A stretch of 64,000 bases of DNA from Frigoribacterium endophyticum (GTDB taxonomy: Bacteria; Actinomycetota; Actinomycetes; Actinomycetales; Microbacteriaceae). Of this stretch, positions 32,000 to 41,072 are shown in pieces. The notes below the pieces were generated by a model. It did not search any database. It was not told the origin of the DNA and was given only the letters and a program-made list of their open reading frames with translations. The position numbers and the translations under genes were made by a program. Each line of letters starts with the position of its first letter. The first letter of the stretch is position 1. The stretch lies in the NCBI RefSeq assembly GCF_011759585.1, contig NZ_JAAOYV010000001.1, positions 1 to 64,000 of the forward strand, read 5' to 3'.

Positions 32000-34201
32000 G
32001 TGACCGACGCTCCCCCCTCCTCCGCAGCCCCCGCCACCGGCAGCCCGACCGACGCCTCCGGCAGCGCGACCGACGCCTCCGGGCGGGCCGGCTCGCCCGT
32101 CGAGGTGCTGCAGCGGGTCTTCGGGTACGACGCCTTCCGCGGCGACCAGGCGGCGATCATCGACCAGGTCGTCGGCGGCGGCGACGCCCTCGTGCTGATG
32201 CCGACCGGCGGCGGCAAGTCGCTCTGCTACCAGGTGCCCGCGCTCGTGCGGCCCGGCACCGGGGTCGTCGTCTCGCCGCTGATCGCGCTGATGCAAGACC
32301 AGGTCGACGCCCTCGAGGCCGTGGGCGTGCGGGCGTCGTTCCTCAACAGCACGCAAGACCCCGACCAGCGCCGTGCCGTCGAGCAGGCCTTCGTCACGGG
32401 CGAGCTCGACATGCTCTACCTGGCGCCCGAGCGGCTGAAGCTCGACAGCACCAAGTCGCTGCTCGACCGCGGCCGGGTCTCGCTCTTCGCGATCGACGAG
32501 GCGCACTGCGTGGCGCAGTGGGGCCACGACTTCCGCCCCGATTACCTCGAGCTGTCGGTGCTCCACGAGCGCTGGCCCGACGTGCCGCGCATCGCCCTCA
32601 CCGCGACCGCCACCGAGACCACCCACCGCGAGATCTCGCGGCGGCTCGAGCTCGACGACGCCGCGCACTTCGTGGCCGACTTCGACCGCCCCAACATCCA
32701 GTACCGCATCGAGGCGAAAGACGGCCCGCAGCAGCAGCTGCTCCGCTTCATCCGCGCCGAGCACGACGGCGACGCCGGCATCGTCTACTGCCTCTCGCGC
32801 AAGTCGGTCGAGAGCACCGCCGAGTTCCTGGTGAAGCAGGGCATCGCCGCGCTGCCCTACCACGCGGGCCTCGACGCGGGCACGCGCGCCCGCAACCAGT
32901 CGCGCTTCCTCCGCGAAGACGGCATCGTGATGGTCGCCACGATCGCGTTCGGCATGGGCATCGACAAGCCCGACGTCCGCTTCGTCGCCCACCTCGACCT
33001 GCCCAAGTCGGTCGAGGGCTACTACCAGGAGACCGGGCGGGCCGGGCGAGACGGCCTGCCCGCCACCGCGTGGCTGGCCTACGGCCTGCAGGACGTCATG
33101 CAGCAGCGCCGCATGATCGACCAGTCGGAGGGCGACGCCGACCACCGCCGCAAGCTCAGCGCGCACCTCGACGCGATGCTCGCGCTCTGCGAGACGGTCG
33201 AGTGCCGCCGCGTGCAGCTGCTCGGCTACTTCGGCCAGGCGAGCACGCCGTGCCACAACTGCGACACCTGCCTGAACCCGCCGCAGTCGCTCGACGGCAC
33301 CGTGCCGGCGCAGAAGCTCCTGTCGACGATCGTGCGCCTCAAGCGCGAGCGCGACCAGCAGTTCGGCGCGGGGCAGATCATCGACATCCTGCTCGGCAAG
33401 ACGACGCCGCGCATCACGCAGAACCGCCACGAGCAGCTCAGCACCTTCGGCATCGGCACGGAGCTGACCGAGATCGAGTGGCGCGGCGTCGTGCGCCAGC
33501 TGCTCGCCCAGGGCGTTCTGGCCGTCTCGCCCGACGGCTACGGCACCCTGCTCATCACCGACGCCGCGGCCGAGGTGCTCTCGGGCTCGCGGCCCGTCCG
33601 TCTCCGCAAGGAGCCCGAGCGGGCACCCCGCTCCCGCTCGGCCCGCGGGGCGGGCGGCTCGTCGCGCGGGGCGCGCACCGGTGCCGGGGCCGCCGACCTC
33701 GACGCCGCCGACGTGCCGCTGTTCGAGACGCTGCGGCAGTGGCGGGCCGGGGTCGCCAAGGCCCAGGGCGTGCCCGCGTACGTCGTCTTCGGCGACGTCA
33801 CGCTGCGCGGCGTCGCCGCGGCCCGGCCCACGTCGATGACCGAGCTCGCGGGCATCAGCGGCGTCGGGCAGAAGAAGCTCGACACCTACGGCCAGCAGGT
33901 GCTCGACGTCGTGGCCGGCGTCTCGCCCGAGGAGGCCGCCGCCGCGGCGGCCGAGCGCGGCCCGGCGAGCTCCGGCCCGAGCTTCGGCGGGGGAGGGGGC
34001 GGGGCCGACGAGGCCCAGCCCGCCACGGCGCCCGGGGCGGCCCGGCGGGCCGCGCCCGCTCGCTCACGCCCGGCGACGCGCCCCGCGCCGGCGGCGGCTC
34101 CGGCCAGCGGGGGCGCTCCCGACCTCGAGCCCTACCCGTACGACGACGAGCCGCCCTTCGACCCCTACGTCGACGACGTCCCGCCCGACGACTGGCGCTG
34201 A
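32000..34201 (+). CDS. recQ: ATP-dependent DNA helicase RecQ
   Basis: 733 residues. Helicase motifs: Walker A TGGGKS (Lys73), IDEAHCVAQWGHDFRPDY, and a motif VI region TGRAGRDG. A RecQ zinc site follows (CETVECRR and TPCHNCDTC), then an RQC winged helix and an HRDC domain (about 573-645). Beyond that is a 90-residue Gly/Ala/Pro-rich, then acidic, tail not found in shorter RecQ proteins. It starts with GTG at 32000, TAGACT lying six bases upstream (leaderless). The stop codon falls inside a 13-bp tandem repeat. Role: unwinding of recombination and stalled-fork structures. Confidence 0.94.
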   Translation: MTDAPPSSAAPATGSPTDASGSATDASGRAGSPVEVLQRVFGYDAFRGDQAAIIDQVVGGGDALVLMPTGGGKSLCYQVPALVRPGTGVVVSPLIALMQDQVDALEAVGVRASFLNSTQDPDQRRAVEQAFVTGELDMLYLAPERLKLDSTKSLLDRGRVSLFAIDEAHCVAQWGHDFRPDYLELSVLHERWPDVPRIALTATATETTHREISRRLELDDAAHFVADFDRPNIQYRIEAKDGPQQQLLRFIRAEHDGDAGIVYCLSRKSVESTAEFLVKQGIAALPYHAGLDAGTRARNQSRFLREDGIVMVATIAFGMGIDKPDVRFVAHLDLPKSVEGYYQETGRAGRDGLPATAWLAYGLQDVMQQRRMIDQSEGDADHRRKLSAHLDAMLALCETVECRRVQLLGYFGQASTPCHNCDTCLNPPQSLDGTVPAQKLLSTIVRLKRERDQQFGAGQIIDILLGKTTPRITQNRHEQLSTFGIGTELTEIEWRGVVRQLLAQGVLAVSPDGYGTLLITDAAAEVLSGSRPVRLRKEPERAPRSRSARGAGGSSRGARTGAGAADLDAADVPLFETLRQWRAGVAKAQGVPAYVVFGDVTLRGVAAARPTSMTELAGISGVGQKKLDTYGQQVLDVVAGVSPEEAAAAAAERGPASSGPSFGGGGGGADEAQPATAPGAARRAAPARSRPATRPAPAAAPASGGAPDLEPYPYDDEPPFDPYVDDVPPDDWR

Positions 34202-34235
34202 CGACCGGCGCTGTCGACCGGCGCTGACGACCGGC
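34189..34235 (+). repeat. 13-bp tandem repeat spanning the recQ stop codon
   Basis: About 3.6 copies of CGACCGGCGCTGA/T: units at 34189, 34202, 34215 and 34228. The first unit encodes the last codons and stop of recQ. Loss or gain of a unit or a base here could lengthen the protein. Confidence 0.75.
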
Positions 34236-34317
34236 CGCGCCGGGGCGGGCCAGGGCGAGCCCCGGCGGTCTGATGGCCTCCGACCTCGTGGGTCGGGGCG
34301 ATCCGTGGGCGTCGTCG

Positions 34318-34899
34318 TCAGCCCTGGGCCTGGCGCGCGTCGATGACCGGCAGTTCGTCGACCTCGGCGACCTGCACGACCTGCGGTGCAGGCCGCACGG
34401 GCACCCGTATCGGCCCCGAGACCGGGCCGGCGGAGCCGAGCTGGAGCTCGGAGACGCGTCGGGCGAGCAGCACGAGCGCGAGGGTCGTCCCGACCATCGC
34501 CTCGAAGCCGCCGGCGAACCCGCCGCCGTGCAGGCGGGAGACGTACGCGGCCGAGAGCAGGAAGGCGCAGCCCAGGGGAGCGCTCAGGTACAGGGCCTGC
34601 ACCGGCTGCAGCAGCAGCGGCAGACCGAGTCGCACCCGCACGCGGATCACCGTCATCGTGACGAGCAGCGCGACGGCGACCGCCGCGGCGAGACCGTAGA
34701 GGACGACGGCGACGTCGGCCGCGACGAAGTCCGCCCGGGCCGCCCCCGCGGCCCCGGCGGACGCCACCGCCGCGAAGTAGAGGTAGACCGCCGGCGCGAC
34801 GGCGTAGGCCGCGCGCCGGAGACGCCCGGCCGGCAACGCGATGATCGCGTCGGCCCCTTGCCCGTCGCGAGTCGTCGGCTCCTGCGTGTCGTGCGTCAT
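34318..34899 (-). CDS. Hypothetical four-helix membrane protein
   Basis: 193 residues. After a polar N-terminus there are four membrane segments (about 30-52, 58-85, 100-118, 125-145), then a Pro/Val-rich cytosolic tail of about 45 residues. I do not recognise the family. The ATG at 34899 is preceded by GGGGGGACGACG, and TAGGCT on the reverse strand (near 34950) may be the promoter with a leader of about 45 bases. Codon use is normal for the window, so it is very likely real. It is divergent from plsC and converges on recQ. Confidence 0.75.
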   Translation of the reverse strand: MTHDTQEPTTRDGQGADAIIALPAGRLRRAAYAVAPAVYLYFAAVASAGAAGAARADFVAADVAVVLYGLAAAVAVALLVTMTVIRVRVRLGLPLLLQPVQALYLSAPLGCAFLLSAAYVSRLHGGGFAGGFEAMVGTTLALVLLARRVSELQLGSAGPVSGPIRVPVRPAPQVVQVAEVDELPVIDARQAQG

Positions 34900-35125
34900 C
34901 GTCGTCCCCCCGGTGCGCCCCCACGGCGCACCTGCATCCCCGGGTCGAGCCTAGACAGGTCCGTCGGAGGCGCGCAATCAGTCACAAGGAGGACACCCGC
35001 CGTACCCGCCGCGGGTGGTCCGCCGGCTCCGCGCCTCCCGCCCGCCCCTCGCCCGCCGCGCCTCCGGCCGTCACCCGCCGCCCGTGCACCGGCCGTCGAC
35101 GCCCGGCGAGCATGCCCGCCCGGGC

Positions 35126-35875
35126 ATGCGGCGTCGGGCACCCTGGAGCGTGCTCACCTTCGTCAGCCGGGCTGTCCTCGCGCCCCTCGTGCGCCTCCTC
35201 TGGCGGCCCCGCGTCGTCGGCCGCCGCAACGTTCCCAAGCGGGGCGCGGTCATCCTCGCCAGCAACCACCTGTCGTTCATGGACAGCGTCGTCATCACGC
35301 TGATGGCCCCGCGGGAGGTGTCGTTCCTCGCGAAGAACGCCTACTTCACGGGCACGGGCCTCCGCGGCCGGCTGCGCCGCTCCTTCTTCACCGGCATCGG
35401 GGCCATCGGCGTCGAGCGCGGCGCCGGCTCCGCCGCGCAGCACGCCCTCGATCTCGGGCTCGAGCGCCTGACGCAGGAGGCCGCCTTCGCGATCTACCCC
35501 GAGGGCACCCGGTCGCTCGACGGCCGTCTCTACAAGGGCCGCACGGGCGTCGCCTGGCTCGCCCTCACGAGCGGCGCCCCCGTCGTGCCCGTCGCCCTGA
35601 CCGGCACGCAGGAGCTGCAGCCGGTCGGCTCCACCCTGCCGCGCCTGACCCGCTTCACCGTCGAGTTCGGCGAGCCGATCGACCTGTCGCACCACGGCGA
35701 GGCGAAGTCGGGCCGCGCCCGGCGCCAGGCGACCGACGAGGTGATGGCGGCCATCGCGCGCCTCAGCGGCCAGGAGCTCGCCGGCACGTACAACGAGCCG
35801 CCGAACCCCTCCGTCGTCGAGCGCGTGCGGCGGGCGATCCGCCGCGACCCGGTGGGCGAGGACGCGGTCGACTGA
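35126..35875 (+). CDS. plsC: 1-acylglycerol-3-phosphate O-acyltransferase (PlsC family)
   Basis: 249 residues. The acyltransferase motifs are NHLSFMD (His48, Asp53), the glycerophosphate site GIGAIGVERG and PEGTRS (126-130), with VVPVALTG as the fourth block. Role: second acylation step of phospholipid synthesis at the inner membrane face. The start is uncertain: ATG 35126 gives the usual family length but has no ribosome site, while an open frame from 35015 adds 37 Arg/Pro-rich residues that look non-coding. The gene is monocistronic. Confidence 0.88.
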   Translation: MRRRAPWSVLTFVSRAVLAPLVRLLWRPRVVGRRNVPKRGAVILASNHLSFMDSVVITLMAPREVSFLAKNAYFTGTGLRGRLRRSFFTGIGAIGVERGAGSAAQHALDLGLERLTQEAAFAIYPEGTRSLDGRLYKGRTGVAWLALTSGAPVVPVALTGTQELQPVGSTLPRLTRFTVEFGEPIDLSHHGEAKSGRARRQATDEVMAAIARLSGQELAGTYNEPPNPSVVERVRRAIRRDPVGEDAVD

Positions 35876-36038
35876 GCCGCCCTGCCGGGGCCGCTCCCCA
35901 CGGCGGCCGACCCGCGCCTCCCCGTGTCCCCGGGCGCGCCCCGAGCCGCCCGGCGTACGGTGCACCTCGGCGGTGCACCAGCCCGCCCCCGCACATCGAC
36001 GCGGCCGCACGACGGCCGCCGGCAAGGAGCACCAGGGC

Positions 36039-36902
36039 ATGCACGTCGCAGTCATCGGCACCGGGATCATGGGCGGCGGCGTCGCCAGAACGCTGCTCCG
36101 CGAGGGCTTCGACGTGACGGTCTGGAACCGCACCCGGGCCAAGGCCGAGCCGCTCGCCGACGACGGGGCCCGCGTGGTCGACACGGTCGCCGAGGCCGTC
36201 GCCGACGCGGACGTCGTCGTGACGGTGCTGTTCGACGGCCCCGCCGTGCTCGACGTGCTCCGCGAGGGCGGCCGGGCCGCGCGCTCCGCCGACGGCGCGC
36301 CCCTCTGGGTCCAGGCGAGCACGATCGGCACCGCCGCCACCGCCCAGGTCGTCGACCTCGCCCGCGAGCTCGACGTGCCGCTCGTCGAGGCGATGATGCT
36401 CGGCACGAAGAAGCCCGCCGAGACGGGTGCGCTCGTCATGCTCGCCGCCGGCGACCCCGACCTCGTCGCCCGGGCGACCCCCGTGCTCGACGCCATGGGT
36501 GCGAAGACGGTCGTGGCCGGCACCGAGGTGGGCCAGGGCACGGCGCTCAAGCTCGCCGCCAACGCCTGGATCGCGTCGATCACGGCGGCGACCGCGCAGT
36601 CGCTCGCCCTGACGCAGGCTCTCGGGCTCGACCCCCGGCTCTTCCTCGACGCCATCGCCGGCGGGCAGTCCGACAGCCAGTACGCGCACGTCAAGGGCGC
36701 GACGATGATCGCCGGCGAGTACCCCGCGCAGTTCGCCCTCGACGGCATCCGGAAGGACATCGACCTCATGCGCGAGGCGGCCGACGGCACGCCCGTCGAC
36801 ACCGGACTGCTGGAGGCGCTGGCCGGCCTCTACGGGCGTGCGTCCGACCGCGGCCACGGCGGCGACGACATCGCCGCGGTGCGCACCGGCTTCGACGCGT
36901 GA
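36039..36902 (+). CDS. NAD(P)-dependent beta-hydroxyacid dehydrogenase
   Basis: 287 residues of the 3-hydroxyisobutyrate/6-phosphogluconate dehydrogenase-like family. The Rossmann start GTGIMGGGVARTLLREGF, a substrate loop QASTIG and the catalytic lysine in GTALKLAANAW (near residue 170) are in place, with an all-helical C-terminal domain. The ATG at 36039 has AAGGAG upstream; TACGGT near 35956 may be the promoter. Substrates in the family include 3-hydroxyisobutyrate, tartronate semialdehyde and glyoxylate; the exact one cannot be read from the sequence. Confidence 0.88.
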   Translation: MHVAVIGTGIMGGGVARTLLREGFDVTVWNRTRAKAEPLADDGARVVDTVAEAVADADVVVTVLFDGPAVLDVLREGGRAARSADGAPLWVQASTIGTAATAQVVDLARELDVPLVEAMMLGTKKPAETGALVMLAAGDPDLVARATPVLDAMGAKTVVAGTEVGQGTALKLAANAWIASITAATAQSLALTQALGLDPRLFLDAIAGGQSDSQYAHVKGATMIAGEYPAQFALDGIRKDIDLMREAADGTPVDTGLLEALAGLYGRASDRGHGGDDIAAVRTGFDA

Positions 36903-37115
36903 CGCCCCTCCGACGCCTCTCCGCCTGACGCGCCGCTACCGCTCCCGCAGCTGACTGCAGGCGGTCGAACCTGCGCTCCTCCTGAGAGTCCCGTCGCCGC
37001 GCCGTCGCGGCGGAATGCCCTCCCCGCACCTCCGGTTGCCCTCGCGGGCGCCGCTGCCTCCGTGCGCCGCACCCGCGGTCGCGCCCCGTCCTCATCCCCG
37101 ACGAAAGGACCCTCC
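36903..37115. other. Intergenic region
   Basis: 213 bases between the dehydrogenase and the alkene reductase. GACGAAAGGAC before 37116 is the ribosome site. No repeat, hairpin of note or small gene is seen. Confidence 0.45.
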
Positions 37116-38201
37116 GTGGACCTCTTCTCCTCCGCCTCGTTCGGCGACCTCACCCTCGCGAACCGCGTCACCATGGCGCCCCTGACCCGCATGCGCGCCG
37201 ACGCCGGCGACGTGCCCGGCGACCTGATCGTCGAGCACTACCGCCAGCGCGCGACCGTGGGCCTGATCGTGACCGAGGGCACCTACCCGACCGTGGAGGG
37301 CAAGGGCTACACCGGCCAGCCCGGCATCGTCACCGACGAGCAGGTCGCCGGCTGGAAGCGCGTCGCCGACGAGGTGCACGCCGCCGGCGGCACGATCGTC
37401 ATGCAGGTGATGCACGCGGGCCGCGTCTCGCACACCGAGGTCACCGGCACCGAGCGCGTCGTCGGCCCGAGCGCCATCGCGATCGACGGCGAGATCCACA
37501 CGCCGAGCGGCAAGTCGGCCTACCCGGTGCCGCACGAGCTGACCACCGAGGAGGTCCGTCAGGTCGTGCAGGACATCGTCACCGCGTCGAAGCGCGCCGT
37601 CCTCGAGGCCGGCCTCGACGGCGTCGAGCTGCACAGCGCCAACGGCTACCTGCTGCACGAGTTCCTCTCGCCCGTGTCGAACGTGCGCACCGACGAGTAC
37701 GGCGGAAGCCCCGCCGCCCGCGCCCGCATCGGCGTCGAGACTGCCACGGCCGTCGCCGCGGCGATCGGCGCCGGCCGTGTCGGCATGCGCATCTCGCCCA
37801 TGCACAACATCCAGGACGTCGCCGAGACCGACCTCGCCGACGTGACCGCGACCTACGAGGCCCTGCTCGACGGCGTCGCGCCGCTCGGCCTCGCCTACCT
37901 GAGCGTGCTGCACGCGGAGCCCCGCGGCGAGCTCGTGCAGCACCTCCGGGCCCGCTTCGGCGGCCCCGTCGTGCTGAACAGCGGCTTCGGCGTCGTCACC
38001 GACAAGGCCGAGGCCGAGGAGCTCGTCGGCGGCGGCCACGCCGACGCCGTCGCGGTCGGCCGCATGGTCATCGCGAACCCCGACCTCGTCGCGCGCTGGC
38101 AGGGCGACACCGAGCTGAACGAGCCGAACTCGGCCACGTTCTACGCCGAGGGCGCCACCGGCTACACCGACTACCCGACGCTGGAGACGGTCTCGAACTG
38201 A
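37116..38201 (+). CDS. Old-yellow-enzyme family alkene reductase
   Basis: 361 residues, FMN-dependent TIM barrel of the NemA/OYE type. Motifs: MAPLTRMRA at the start, QVMHAGRVS, the substrate-binding HSANGYLLHEFLSPVSNVR (shown in part), RTDEYGGS and the FMN phosphate loop VAVGRMVIANPDL. It reduces activated C=C bonds or nitro groups with NAD(P)H. The GTG at 37116 has GAAAGGA eight bases upstream. A strong palindromic terminator follows. Confidence 0.92.
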   Translation: MDLFSSASFGDLTLANRVTMAPLTRMRADAGDVPGDLIVEHYRQRATVGLIVTEGTYPTVEGKGYTGQPGIVTDEQVAGWKRVADEVHAAGGTIVMQVMHAGRVSHTEVTGTERVVGPSAIAIDGEIHTPSGKSAYPVPHELTTEEVRQVVQDIVTASKRAVLEAGLDGVELHSANGYLLHEFLSPVSNVRTDEYGGSPAARARIGVETATAVAAAIGAGRVGMRISPMHNIQDVAETDLADVTATYEALLDGVAPLGLAYLSVLHAEPRGELVQHLRARFGGPVVLNSGFGVVTDKAEAEELVGGGHADAVAVGRMVIANPDLVARWQGDTELNEPNSATFYAEGATGYTDYPTLETVSN

Positions 38202-38222
38202 CCCGCGCCTCCTCGCTCGGCC

Positions 38223-38271
38223 CGACGCCCGGCCTCGCCGCGACCCCTGGTCGCCGCGGGGCCGGGCGTCC
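38223..38271 (+). terminator. Terminator after the alkene reductase gene
   Basis: GACGCCCGGCC pairs with GGCCGGGCGTC, and inside that CGCGAC pairs with GTCGCC imperfectly, around CCCTG. It lies 20 bases after the stop. Confidence 0.7.
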
Positions 38272-38358
38272 CGCGAAGGGGGCGGCGCGCCGCGAGCCCG
38301 CGGCGCGTTACGATCCCTCAGGCGGTCGACCCCGACGACGCCGCCGAAGGGGACCACC

Positions 38359-39537
38359 GTGGCCGATGCCGACCTGCCGCCGACGCACCAGCGCGTCGCG
38401 GCGCTCCTCCGCCACGAGTTCTCCGGTCTCGAGCTCACCGACGTCGCGAGCGAGTACCCGGGCACCCGTGCGCCGGGTGCCGCCCTCCGCCTGCGCCTCG
38501 GCCACCGTCTCTGGCTCGACCTCGCCGACGACGGCCGGGAGTGGTTCGTCGCCGGCCTCTACGCCGACCAGTCGGGCGTCACCCCGCCCGACCAGCGGTC
38601 GCGCGAGTCGCTCGCCGTGCCCCTGGACGCGGAGGCGCGGGTCGTCGCCGACGCAGCCGTCGCGTCGGTCTGGCGCTGGGTCGACGCCGTGGGCCCGGCC
38701 GAGGCCGACGCTCCGTTCGCCCGGGAGCGCCCCGCCGCGCCTCCCGCGATCCCCAGCCCCGCCGTCTTCGGGGCGCCGGCGCCCGCTCCGTACGTCCCCC
38801 AGCCGACGCAGGCGCTGACGCCCTCGCCCGGGGCGTGGGCCGGGCAGGGTGCGGGCCAGCCCGTGCCGAACGCGTACGTGCCGCAGGCCGCCCCCGGGGC
38901 GTCGCCCTACGGCGCGCCCGGCGGCTACGGCGCCGCGCCCGCCTACGGCGCCGCGCCCGCCTACGGCGCCGCGCCCGCCTACGGCGCCTGGGCGCCCGCC
39001 GCCCCCGCGAAGCCGCGGAACCGCGGCCTGCTCATCGGCGGCATCATCGCCGCCTCCGTGCTCGTGCTCGGGGGCGTCTCCGCCGCGGTCCTCAGCGGCA
39101 TCGACACCTTGTCGAGCGAGGTCGCGGCCGGGTCGGACCCGGGCATCGACCCCGACGCCGTGCCCGACACCGGCATCGAGGAGCTCACGGTCGGCGACTG
39201 CTTCTCGTTCGGCGGCGCCGACGCGACGGCGGAGGAGGTCTCGATGGTCGACCTCCGCTCGTGCGACGAGGAGCACCAGAACGAGGTCTACCTGCAGGAC
39301 GAGCTCACTGACGCGGACGCGTACCCCGGCGACGAGGAGACCGCGGCCGAGGCGGACGACCTCTGCTACGGCGCCTTCGAGGGGTTCATCGGGCTGCCGT
39401 GGGAGGAGTCGGAGGTCGAGTACCTCTACCTGACGCCGACCGAGCAGAGCTGGGGCCAGGGCGACCGGAGCGTGCTCTGCTACGCGTACCTCTACGGCGA
39501 CACGTCGCCCGGCAGCCTGCAGGACTACGGGTACTGA
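38359..39537 (+). CDS. Septum-formation family membrane protein with Tyr-Gly-Ala repeats
   Basis: 392 residues. An N-terminal globular region (about 1-110) is followed by a Pro/Ala/Gln/Tyr linker with YGAAPA repeats, one membrane helix (about 222-245) and an extracytoplasmic domain resembling the actinobacterial septum-formation domain: TVGDCFSF, LRSCDEEHQNEVY, DLCYGAFEGFIG and VLCYAYLYGD, with four cysteines likely in two disulfides. The GTG at 38359 has AAGGGGACC upstream, and TTACGAT near 38305 may be its promoter. A role at the division septum is assigned by family only. Confidence 0.82.
   Translation: MADADLPPTHQRVAALLRHEFSGLELTDVASEYPGTRAPGAALRLRLGHRLWLDLADDGREWFVAGLYADQSGVTPPDQRSRESLAVPLDAEARVVADAAVASVWRWVDAVGPAEADAPFARERPAAPPAIPSPAVFGAPAPAPYVPQPTQALTPSPGAWAGQGAGQPVPNAYVPQAAPGASPYGAPGGYGAAPAYGAAPAYGAAPAYGAWAPAAPAKPRNRGLLIGGIIAASVLVLGGVSAAVLSGIDTLSSEVAAGSDPGIDPDAVPDTGIEELTVGDCFSFGGADATAEEVSMVDLRSCDEEHQNEVYLQDELTDADAYPGDEETAAEADDLCYGAFEGFIGLPWEESEVEYLYLTPTEQSWGQGDRSVLCYAYLYGDTSPGSLQDYGY
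38926..38988 (+). repeat. 18-bp in-frame tandem repeat inside the septum-protein gene
   Basis: TACGGCGCCGCGCCCGCC is repeated three and a half times without a mismatch (units at 38926, 38944, 38962, half unit at 38980), encoding YGAAPA units in the linker. Copy number is likely to vary between strains. Confidence 0.9.
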
Positions 39538-39556
39538 ACCGCCGCTGGTCGGGCAG

Positions 39557-39624
39557 TGCGGCGGGTCGCCGTCCCCGCGGGCGGGTCGGCGCCAGCCCGC
39601 CGGGGAGGACGGCGACCCGCCGCC
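39557..39624. repeat. Dispersed palindrome family A, copy 2
   Basis: 68 bp, starting 19 bases after the septum-protein stop. The outer 17 bp of the arms are perfectly complementary (GCGGCGGGTCGCCGTCC and its complement); the centre is GTCGGCGCCAGC. Confidence 0.85.
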
Positions 39625-39661
39625 TCCGCTGAGCGGTGGCCGGGGCGCCGGGGGAGGCCGT

Positions 39662-39677
39662 TCCACTCCGGAGTGGA
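39662..39677. repeat. Short palindrome family C, copy 1
   Basis: TCCACTCCGGAGTGGA, a perfect 16-bp palindrome followed by GGAGCGATCCTGG. A second copy with a similar flank is at 48072. Confidence 0.7.
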
Positions 39678-39741
39678 GGAGCGATCCTGGAGCAACGCCC
39701 TGCTGGCCGCCGAGCGGGTCGTGCGCCCGTGCGCCCGCGCG

Positions 39742-39809
39742 TACGGCGGGTCCGTGTCCCCGCTGGCGGGTCGGCGCCGGCCCGCCCAGGAGGACGGGGA
39801 CCCGCCGCG
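39742..39809. repeat. Dispersed palindrome family A, copy 3
   Basis: 68 bp with the same organisation as copies 1, 2 and 4: outer CGGCGGGTCC and GGACCCGCCG-type arms and centre GTCGGCGCCGGC. It lies 117 bases after copy 2. Confidence 0.85.
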
Positions 39810-39923
39810 CTCCTCGCGGACCGGGCTCGCGCCTCCCGTCCTCGCCCGCCCACCCGCCGCGGCGCGCCCCGTAGGATCGGAGCGCCCCCGCGACCCGCCG
39901 GGAGCGTGACCCGAGAGGACGTC

Positions 39924-40547
39924 GTGCAGCTCGTCGACCGTCTGTTCCGCACCGACGAGTGGCGGACCGTGCCCAACGCGATCACGGCCGTGCGACTCCT
40001 GCTGCTGCCCGTCTTCGTCGTGCTCGTCGTCGGCGCGCACTACTGGTCGTCGCTGCTGGTGATCGCCGTGGTGTTCTTCACCGACTTCCTCGACGGGTTC
40101 GTCGCGCGGCGCACCGGCGCGACGTCCGAGCTCGGTCGCTGGCTCGACCCCGTGGCCGACCGGCTGACGGTGATCGTCGTGATGGTCTCGCTCGCGCTGG
40201 GCGACCTGCTCAACTGGCCCGTCGTCGTGCTGATCCTGCTGCCCGACGTGCTGCTCAGCCTCTACGCGCTGGTGCGCTTCGGCGGCGCGCCCTTCCCGGT
40301 CACGCGGGTCGGCAAGGTGCGCACCGCCCTGATCTTCGTCGGGCTGCTGATGCTGCTCGTCGGCCACGCGGCCGTCGACCAGTGGCGAGGAGTCGCGGGC
40401 TCGGAGGGCCTGGACGTCGCGGGCCAGGTGATGATCCTGATCAGTGCGTTCGTGCTGTTGCTCGGGCTGATCGGGCACTACGTCGCGGCGGTGATCTACG
40501 GGCGAGCCCTCGTCGCTCGGCACCGCGAGGACCGCCGGGCCGGCTGA
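39924..40547 (+). CDS. CDP-alcohol phosphatidyltransferase family protein
   Basis: 207 residues with about six membrane helices. The family motif D-x2-DG-x2-AR-x8-G-x3-D-x3-D is complete: Asp54, Asp57-Gly58, Ala61-Arg62, Gly71, Asp75 and Asp79. Such enzymes join CDP-diacylglycerol to an alcohol (glycerol-3-phosphate, inositol phosphate or another lipid) at the membrane. I chose GTG 39924 because GAGAGG lies five bases upstream; GTG 39906 is possible. It resembles PgsA-like cardiolipin or phosphatidylglycerophosphate synthases. The next gene follows after 9 bases. Confidence 0.88.
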   Translation: MQLVDRLFRTDEWRTVPNAITAVRLLLLPVFVVLVVGAHYWSSLLVIAVVFFTDFLDGFVARRTGATSELGRWLDPVADRLTVIVVMVSLALGDLLNWPVVVLILLPDVLLSLYALVRFGGAPFPVTRVGKVRTALIFVGLLMLLVGHAAVDQWRGVAGSEGLDVAGQVMILISAFVLLLGLIGHYVAAVIYGRALVARHREDRRAG

Positions 40548-40556
40548 GGTCGCCGG

Positions 40557-41063
40557 ATGACGACTCCCGACAGGGGCCCGGACCCCGCCGCGATCGAGCT
40601 CGCCGAGGTCGACCCCGACGACCCGAGGGCCGTCTGGTGCCTCGGGCAGTACCTCGCCGAGATCGACGCCCGCTTCGACGTCGGCTACGACCCCGCCGCG
40701 GCCGTGCCGACCACGGCGGCGTCGATGCGCCCGCCGAAGGGCCTCTTCGTGCTCGCGACGCGGAGCGGCGAGCCCGTCGGCTGCGGCGCCCTCAAGCTGC
40801 ACGACGACGGCTCCGCCGAGGTCAAGCGGGTGTGGGTCTCGGGGGCGGTGCGGGGAGCTGGGCTCGGCCGACGCCTCCTGCGCGACCTCGAGCGCCGGGC
40901 CGTCGAGCGCGGCGTCACCCTGCTGCGGCTCGACACGAACGCGACGCTGGTCGAGGCGATCCGCCTCTACCGCGCCGAGGGCTGGGTCGAGGTGTCGCCG
41001 TTCAACGACGAGCGCTACGCCGACCACTGGTTCGAGAAGCCCGTGGCACCCGCCGCCTCCTAG
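40557..41063 (+). CDS. GNAT-family N-acetyltransferase
   Basis: 168 residues. After an N-terminal strand-helix region comes the GNAT core: VKRVWVSGAVRGAGLGRRLLRDLE, of which RGAGLG is the acetyl-CoA pyrophosphate loop, then TLLRLDTNATLVEAIRLYRAEGW and the C-terminal FNDERYADHWFEK. This C-terminus is common in GNATs linked to MarR proteins, but no MarR domain is fused here. The gene follows the CDP-alcohol transferase by 9 bases and is likely co-transcribed. Substrate unknown. Confidence 0.87.
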   Translation: MTTPDRGPDPAAIELAEVDPDDPRAVWCLGQYLAEIDARFDVGYDPAAAVPTTAASMRPPKGLFVLATRSGEPVGCGALKLHDDGSAEVKRVWVSGAVRGAGLGRRLLRDLERRAVERGVTLLRLDTNATLVEAIRLYRAEGWVEVSPFNDERYADHWFEKPVAPAAS

Positions 41064-41072
41064 GCTCGCCCC

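Larger units (their letters stand above)
39538..39923. other. 386-base intergenic region with three palindromic repeats
   Basis: This gap holds palindrome A2 (39557-39624), short palindrome C1 (39662-39677) and palindrome A3 (39742-39809). GAGAGGACGTC before 39924 is the ribosome site of the next gene. No gene lies here. Confidence 0.7.
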
